Source: Isochrysis galbana (Eukaryota > Haptophyta > Isochrysidales > Isochrysidaceae). Taken from it: a stretch of 64,000 nt of DNA. Each line of letters starts with the position of its first letter. Position 1 is the stretch's first letter. The translations under genes were made by a program, and so were the position numbers. Positions 58,490 through 64,000 of this stretch are shown piece by piece. The notes beneath the pieces were generated by a model that saw nothing but the letters and a program-made list of their open reading frames with translations, did no database searches and was not told the DNA's origin. Where the stretch lies: assembly GCA_018136815.1 (NCBI GenBank), contig CM030933.1:3273144-3337143 (forward strand), given 5' to 3'.

Positions 58490-60293
58490 ATGGAGCGCGC
58501 GCCGCCTCCCGCACTCGCTGCCGCCGCCCTCGCCGCGATAGACGAAGCACTCATGGACACCCCCATGTCGCCGAAGCGACCGCGTCAAGACGACCCGCCC
58601 GACCAGGTGGGCGCAGGAGCCAACGGGCTGCGCCCCGGCATCACCAAGAACAGAGCGACCAAAGCCGGCATGCTGGCAGCAGCCAGCATGCAGCACACAC
58701 ACCTCACCCTCCACAGCCTCCCCAGTCACACCACACCAGCTGGACGATCCATCAGGGAAGGCCCCCGGGCCTGGCCCCTACACAGCCGCGATACCGCCCT
58801 CGTGCTCCGGCACGAGGGGCCGGACCGGCGCCATTCTAGACATGACTCCCTTGGGGGAATGTCGCAACAAACCGTTGCAGCAGGCATGCAACAAGTCTTG
58901 ACCCCCAGGGAGGGAGACATCAGCACCAATGGAGACGTCAGGAGAGGGGGACCCCCCAACACCAAGAGGAGGCGAGACCGCGAGCACGCCACGAGCGCGC
59001 GAGAGGCTGGAAGGGCAGAAGCCCAAGAGACCCAACAACACAGACAAGCATACGAACAAGGGCCAACAGAAGGCCCAAACAACCCAACAACCCAAAGAGG
59101 AGACACTGGCAAGAGGGCCACACCGTACCCCCTGGGCCCCATAGAGACGAGGCCTTTTGAGAGACTAACCGCGCCCCCCACCCCGGCTACCCAGGTGGCC
59201 TTACTTGACGAGGATCTAGAACCAGAAGAGGAAGCAGAATTCCCAGCGTACCAAAAAATCATCATTGTCTTCACACCCTACGAGCGCGGCCACAAAACCA
59301 AGGACGAAGAGGTCCTCGGCGCTATAGCAGCGCATCTCAACAAGCTAGAGGGCGTAGACCTCGAGCCCGACTTCCTCTCCAAGAGCGCCTCTGGCCCATG
59401 GGAGATCCTCGTCACGGCGGACTGCGCCAACCAGTTCCGCGAGAAATTCAAAGACGTGGCGGACTTTCGCAACGCGGGCATCCCATGCCCAATTGCGGTC
59501 AAGTACCAAACGCTGGACGAAAAATTCAAGGAGATACCGCGAGCGTCTAATAAGGCGCTAGCCAGCGCTTTCAAGGACGCCGCGGCGCACCTAGTAGTGC
59601 GGAACTACAAGTTCGAATTAAAAAGCTTCATAACCATCAGCACGCTGGCCAAGGCGGTCGAGAACCAAGGCTTCTTTTTCGTTCAAGGAAATCAGGAGCG
59701 CACCAAGATCCTCACAAAGGAGGGGGTCCTAGTGACTCAAGGCAAAAAAGAGGTGTACCACCTATATGTGACTCCAAAACAAGGCTCGTTCGCCTCCTTC
59801 GACTTCCCGCGCAAAATCTTGCTCACCATCGACGGGGCCCCATATCCTATTGAGTACGCCGTCCGAAACTGCCGCGAGCTCGGCGGGGACATCAAGAACC
59901 TCAGCATCCACGCGGGGCCAAAGGGGTGCAAAGGATACAATAAAGGGTACGCCCAAGCGTTTCACCCCCCCCTACGCATCTGCTACTGCGAAGAGGAGAA
60001 AGCCGCGCGCCTCGAGCGTGAGGAACGTAAGCGCACGGCGCCACCGAAGAGGACCATCCAAGAGGCCCTGAACCCCGATGCCCCGGAGCTCTGCAAACGC
60101 TTCCCAAACGGGAAGTGCCCCATGAACATTAAGGGCAAGGCATGCAACCGATCGCACGAGCACCCGGGCGCATGGAAAGACGGCATGTGTACGATCGTGT
60201 GCGCATTCCCGCGCGCAAGCGCCGGACCACCCGGAAAGCAGCCTAAGGGCGGCTTCTGCGCCTTAGGCGCCGACTGCCGCTACCTCCACAAGT
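58490..60293 (+). CDS. LINE copy A: ORF1 (RNA-binding, CCCH fingers)
   Basis: ATGGAGCG at 58490 starts about 601 codons of ORF1: a Pro/Gln/Arg-rich N-terminal third, an ordered middle (FPAYQKIIIVFTPYERG, GPWEILVTADC), then HAGPKGCKGYNKGYAQ and two CCCH-like zinc fingers (C-x7-C-x8-C-x3-H at CKRFPNGKC..., and a last one ending CALGADCRYLH). The order matches the minus-strand ORF1 at 61.4-62.9 kb, which is a different, diverged family member. Homology to an ORF1 end stops near 60293, where inverted sequence of the other element begins; the frame reads on by chance to 60706. It is probably the nucleic-acid-binding chaperone of the retroelement. Confidence 0.8.
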
Positions 60294-60297
60294 GCGT

Positions 60298-61376
60298 TCA
60301 ACTCGCCCATCGCACGACACACTCTAACTCCCTAATCGTATACGCGTTCATCTTCAACCCCACGCTTGGATACCCAGGTGAAGGACACCTTTGTCTTCTG
60401 CGTAGCTCGACCGCCTTCGCGAGGAGGATCGAAGATACTTTCCTTTTGGATTCCGTCCAAGTGGATAGCTTGTCCCCGGCGTCCTCTCCCGGATGGACCG
60501 GGTATAGTCTCCTCCAGAGGAGGTCGATCATCTCTCGGGTCTCCGGGTCTTCTAATACCTCCAAAGGTATCTTGGCCTCTATCTCTGTTGCCCTCCGTGG
60601 GGGGGCAATAGCGAAAGTCGCTACTACCGGGTGGTGGTCCGACGCCGCTAGGCCCGTGAAAAGCTTAAGATCTATGTATGCCTTGTGCCATCTCCACGTG
60701 GAGTAGTATTCCGCGGCGTATACCCGATCTATCCTCGTGTGGGTCTGATGCCCGCACCTCGTGTATTGGTCCCTAAGGCCCGGATTTACCAGTAATTGGA
60801 TGTCCGTGAGCCCATGTGTGGCGAGCGCCCTCGCGAGGGCTCTGCCTCCCGAATTTGCGTAAGGGGTCGCTCCCGCGATGGACCGGGTATCTCTACGTAT
60901 GCTCTCCACGCAATTGAAGTCGCCCGCTAATATAGTGTGAGAAAGTATTTCCGGCGTCTCGTGTAGCTTTTTGATGTCTTCTTTTCGCTTATTAGGTTGA
61001 GAATTAAGATACACAGAGGAGAAAGCTATCGTTTCATGCCCGATTTTTGCCTTTACTACTACCAGCCTCCCCGGGATAACTACCGACCAAGATTCTACTA
61101 CTACGTCGCTTCTGTCTCTTCTAATGGCTATCGCCACTCCGCTTCCCGGGTCGCCCCTGGTTGCGGGAGTTTGAAACCAGTCCCACCCTAGGGACCGGGC
61201 CAAGTTTCGCACCTTCAAGTGCCATCCATCGGAGTAATGATGCAATTCTTGCGCATAAAGGATGTGGACTCCTCCTAATCTCGCTTGCGCTAGCGTAGAT
61301 GCTAATTTATGTTTTGCTCCATTCAAATTGTATGTCGCAATCTTAAGATCACTATTATTCACCACGACGGTACAGG
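60298..61376 (-). CDS. LINE copy B: start of ORF2, APE-type endonuclease
   Basis: The minus-strand frame opens after a TAA at 61377 and overlaps the end of ORF1 in the +1 frame, with no ATG. It has the catalytic blocks of an apurinic-type endonuclease in order: KIATYNLNG, YAQELHH, SGVAIAIRRD, LAGDFNC, RIDRVYA, ASDHHPV. About 120 residues follow the nuclease, then the frame stops at 60298 where copy A begins. The RT core is absent. The nuclease nicks target DNA in LINE insertion. Expression would need frameshifting or reinitiation at the ORF1 stop (GGT GAA TAA). Confidence 0.85.
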
Positions 61377-62912
61377 CAACTTACTCCGTTCACGCAGTAC
61401 CCTGGATAAGCCTTATTAGGTTTCAGATTGCACTTGACCATACAATTTTGTTTACCCGTGGCGGGGTCCTTTACCCAACATCCGGGGATGTCATGGCTGG
61501 AAGAGCATTGGACGATTTGTCGCCCCTTCATGCGATTATTTTTGCATTCGCCTGCCATGAATCGACGGCACGGTGCCGCCGCTCCAAGACCCATTAGGGC
61601 CCTGTAGTCCATGGCGTTGCTTACTTCGCGTTGGCGTTTGCGCTGCTCCGCTTTCGCCTTGTCTTGTTCGCACGTGCATTGGCGAAAGCTGACTTGGTTC
61701 TTGCGTAGATATGAGATAGCCCAGGGCTTATCGTATCCTTTGCACCCGCCCGGGGCGCCGTGTATGGCAATGTCGCCGTCCGGTGTTACGCATTCCACCG
61801 ATGAGCGGACCGCGTAGTCCAAGTTGAAGTTTTCCCCGTCATCGAGGGTCACGTGGAAGGTTCGAGGAAAGCGATGGCCCAGGGCGGTGGTGTCTGTGTA
61901 TACGTAGAAGTGCCAAATTGGACGTTTACCGGCTTCTACCTTAGTGATCCCTTCGAGCGTGGTCTTGACTCGCTGTTGATTGCCCCTAAGGACATGGAAG
62001 CCTTCACGCTCCAATGCACTGGCCAGATGCCGAGTTTTAGTTTTGTATGCCTTAATCGGATCGAATATGCGAAATACGATGTAGGTGGCGACCTCTTTGA
62101 GAGAGGACCTGATAGCGCTAGATTTGCGGGGAGCTGAGTCGGCTATCGTGCCATAGGTGACTCCAAACTCATGCGGGACTCCCGAGAGTACCGTTTGAAG
62201 TTTGTCGCCATAAGCGGCCTTGAATTGGTCGTGAGCATCGTCGTCGACGTAGAAAATCCATGGGCCCTTTCGGCCCTTGTCCATCCCATCTGGCGTGGCA
62301 TCTAGGCCCTCTAGCCTAGAGAGAAGAAACTTCATGAACGTGGCTACATCCTCACTTTTAATGTCCTTTTTGTCTTCAGCTAGTTGCGCTAGCTGAATGA
62401 AAAAGGGTGTGTCTTCGGGTTCCTCTTCTTCATCCATTGGAGGGGGAGCGAGTTGGGTGGTGTTGGTGGGAGTCCCTTTGGGATCCGACTGTGGGTCGGC
62501 CCGCTTGCGCGACAGCTGTTGCGGTTGTTGTTGGGCTGGCTGCTTCAGAGCTTGTTGGGCTGGCTCCTTCAGTTTGTTCCCATGCGTGGCTTCTGCATAC
62601 GACTTGGGCGCATGGGTTGTTTGTTGGTTGGTGGGAGCAAAAGCTCCAAGGATTGATTGTTGTGTCAAGTGCCCGCCCCCGAGGGGTGCACTGCTGGTAG
62701 GAGTTACCACCATGGGGGTGGCAGCAATGCTGCCACCCACCATGGGGAGTCCTTGATTGGGTGGCGAGACGGTGGAGCTGGGCGGCTGAGCCAGTTGCTG
62801 GCTCTGTTGCTCTGCAGGGAACAGGGCACGGCCTGTTCCCTGCTTCTGGGGCTGGTGAGGAGGCGAGGGTGGCGGAGCCATGTCGACGTCGGTGTCTGGC
62901 GGGGAGCTAAAC
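61355..62912 (-). CDS. LINE copy B: ORF1 (5' truncated)
   Basis: Minus-strand ORF1 to TAA at 61355-61357. The first Met in element sequence is near 62881 (MAPPPSPPHQ); by comparison with 48177, about 40 N-terminal codons are missing. Gln/Pro-rich N-terminus, ordered middle (GPWIFYVDDDAHDQF), HGAPGGCKGYDKPWA, then CCCH-like fingers (C-x7-C-x12-C-x3-H at CRRFMAGEC). In the last finger the final His is an Arg (CVNGVSCLYRR). Upstream codons to 62950 belong to the adjoining plus-strand fragment. Confidence 0.82.
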
Positions 62913-64000
62913 CCCACGTGGACGAAGTTATGGAACAAGTTAGAGTGCAACGCCGTGCATAATGTATTCAGAGACTACGACGCATCAACGCCCTATAGCA
63001 AAGAGGAGTGCTCACAATACCTCAAAAACAATGATACATACATACACTTTCAGGGAGAATATATCCCGAGAGACAAATTCTTAGGGACATGGGACACAGT
63101 AGTGAACCACGCCGTGGAGATGTTAGCGGCGCTAACAAACCCAACGGAAAGAGAAACCACGACACCCCAAAGAGAGATCGAGGAGCACAAAGACCCCAAA
63201 GAAACCCACACGAGAATACACATAAGCCGAGACGGCAACTACTTTATCGAATCCAAAGGCACATGGCACGAAGCAGAGCTTTCATACCTGGGTACACCCA
63301 TAATAGGCGAAAGGCTAACCAACGCCCCCGCACATTTGGACCCCTCCCCACCGGCAAAATGGGGGGAAGGATACAAATCCAACAAGAGGCTCGAGTACCC
63401 CCTGGCGGACGAGTATACACTTGACGGGAGCACGCCACTGGACGAAATGGGAGTGGATCAGCTAACGCGAGCACTACAACAAACAGACGGCAAACGCAGA
63501 CGCCTAACGGGCCCCGAAAACTGGGCGCAACGTTTGCCGATACCCGAAAACACCTGGGAGCACTTGGCCACACTATACACTTCCCCGCTGATGACAGCGA
63601 GGGACACGCACCTCCACTTCAAACATCTCACCCACCGACGGATAGGCACCTACAACCGCTTCGCAGATAGAGACAAAACGTGCCGCATGTGCAAGGCGGA
63701 ATATGAGTCCTCCACTCATCTGGGCGAATGCCCGAGAATAGTCAAAATACTAGAGACGCTCGACAAGCTCGCGCGATTTGTACCCAGGAAAGATAGAAGC
63801 AGAGAGGAGGTCATCATAGATAACCTTTTCATGCACCCCGGGGGCGAATCACCAAGATCACATACTATACTATACACTCTTGCATGGAGATACATCATAA
63901 CAGACTTCTACAGAATACACTACGATGATATCGAATTCTCGGAAGAATCGGTGCTGATAAGAACATTGGACAGATACACAACACTAAGCAAGGCTCTACT
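62913..64000 (+). mobile_element. LINE copy C: ORF2 C-terminal part, runs off the window
   Basis: In frame from about 62913 the plus strand encodes LNPTWTKLWNKL, AVHNVFRDY, TPYSKEECSQY, WDTVVNHA, PPAKWGEG, and later FKHLTHRRIGTYNRF and a zinc finger CRMCKAEYESSTHLGEC (C-x2-C-x8-H-x3-C), as at the C-terminus of many LINE RTs. It is uninterrupted to the window end. The segment before the finger matches the fragment at 14.0-14.9 kb. The RT core is missing, and it is joined head to head with copy B. Confidence 0.82.

Noticed and set aside
60294-60706. Continuation of copy A ORF1 to 60706
   Set aside because: The sequence after about 60293 is the antisense of the copy B endonuclease; the frame is open by chance.

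Overview
The window is nuclear DNA of a eukaryote, most likely a GC-rich single-celled alga. A haptophyte, pelagophyte or similar marine protist would fit, but this is inference from style and no marker gene is present. The evidence is canonical GT-AG introns, NudC, nucleoredoxin, a chromodomain/PHD SNF2 remodeler, a giant Pro-rich and EGF-rich membrane protein, non-LTR retrotransposons, and very abundant CT/GA simple sequence. There is one 100-N assembly gap (34498-34597). I saw no rRNA, tRNA, CRISPR array or prokaryotic operon.

Layout: 1-13.7 kb, 3' part of a giant G8/IPT/EGF transmembrane protein (+). 14.0-14.9 kb, LINE reverse-transcriptase fragment (-). 15.1-16.8 kb, iduronate-2-sulfatase-like gene (-). 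16.8-26.0 kb, about 73 copies of a ~125-bp homopurine satellite that abuts the sulfatase 5' end. 27.8 kb, an orphan coding exon (-). 28.6-34.5 kb, multidomain chromatin remodeler (+), cut by the gap. 35.2-36.9 kb, NudC gene of four exons (-). 38.0-48.2 kb, a retroelement-rich zone with a 1.1-kb non-autonomous element carrying a 19-bp target-site duplication, a second insertion with an 18-bp duplication that splits a reading frame, a foldback element, GC-rich ~500-bp repeats, and one small membrane-protein gene (-). 48.7-49.0 kb, first exon of a secreted Cys-rich protein (-). 49-50.4 kb, GA minisatellite. 51.8-52.3 kb, decayed pseudogene (+). 53.2-54.6 kb, nucleoredoxin-like gene (+). 56.3-58.1 kb, coiled-coil protein (+). 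58.5-64.0 kb, a nested non-LTR retrotransposon complex.

The host genes are unrelated in function and each is its own transcription unit. What links them is a strand rule: six genes with a visible 5' end have a long pyrimidine tract on their own sense strand directly before the start codon, which appears as CT on the plus strand for + genes and GA for - genes. The other organising force is retrotransposition: at least three ORF1-type elements start with a short hairpin just upstream of ATGGAGCG, and the right end looks like a twin-primed LINE inserted in another LINE.
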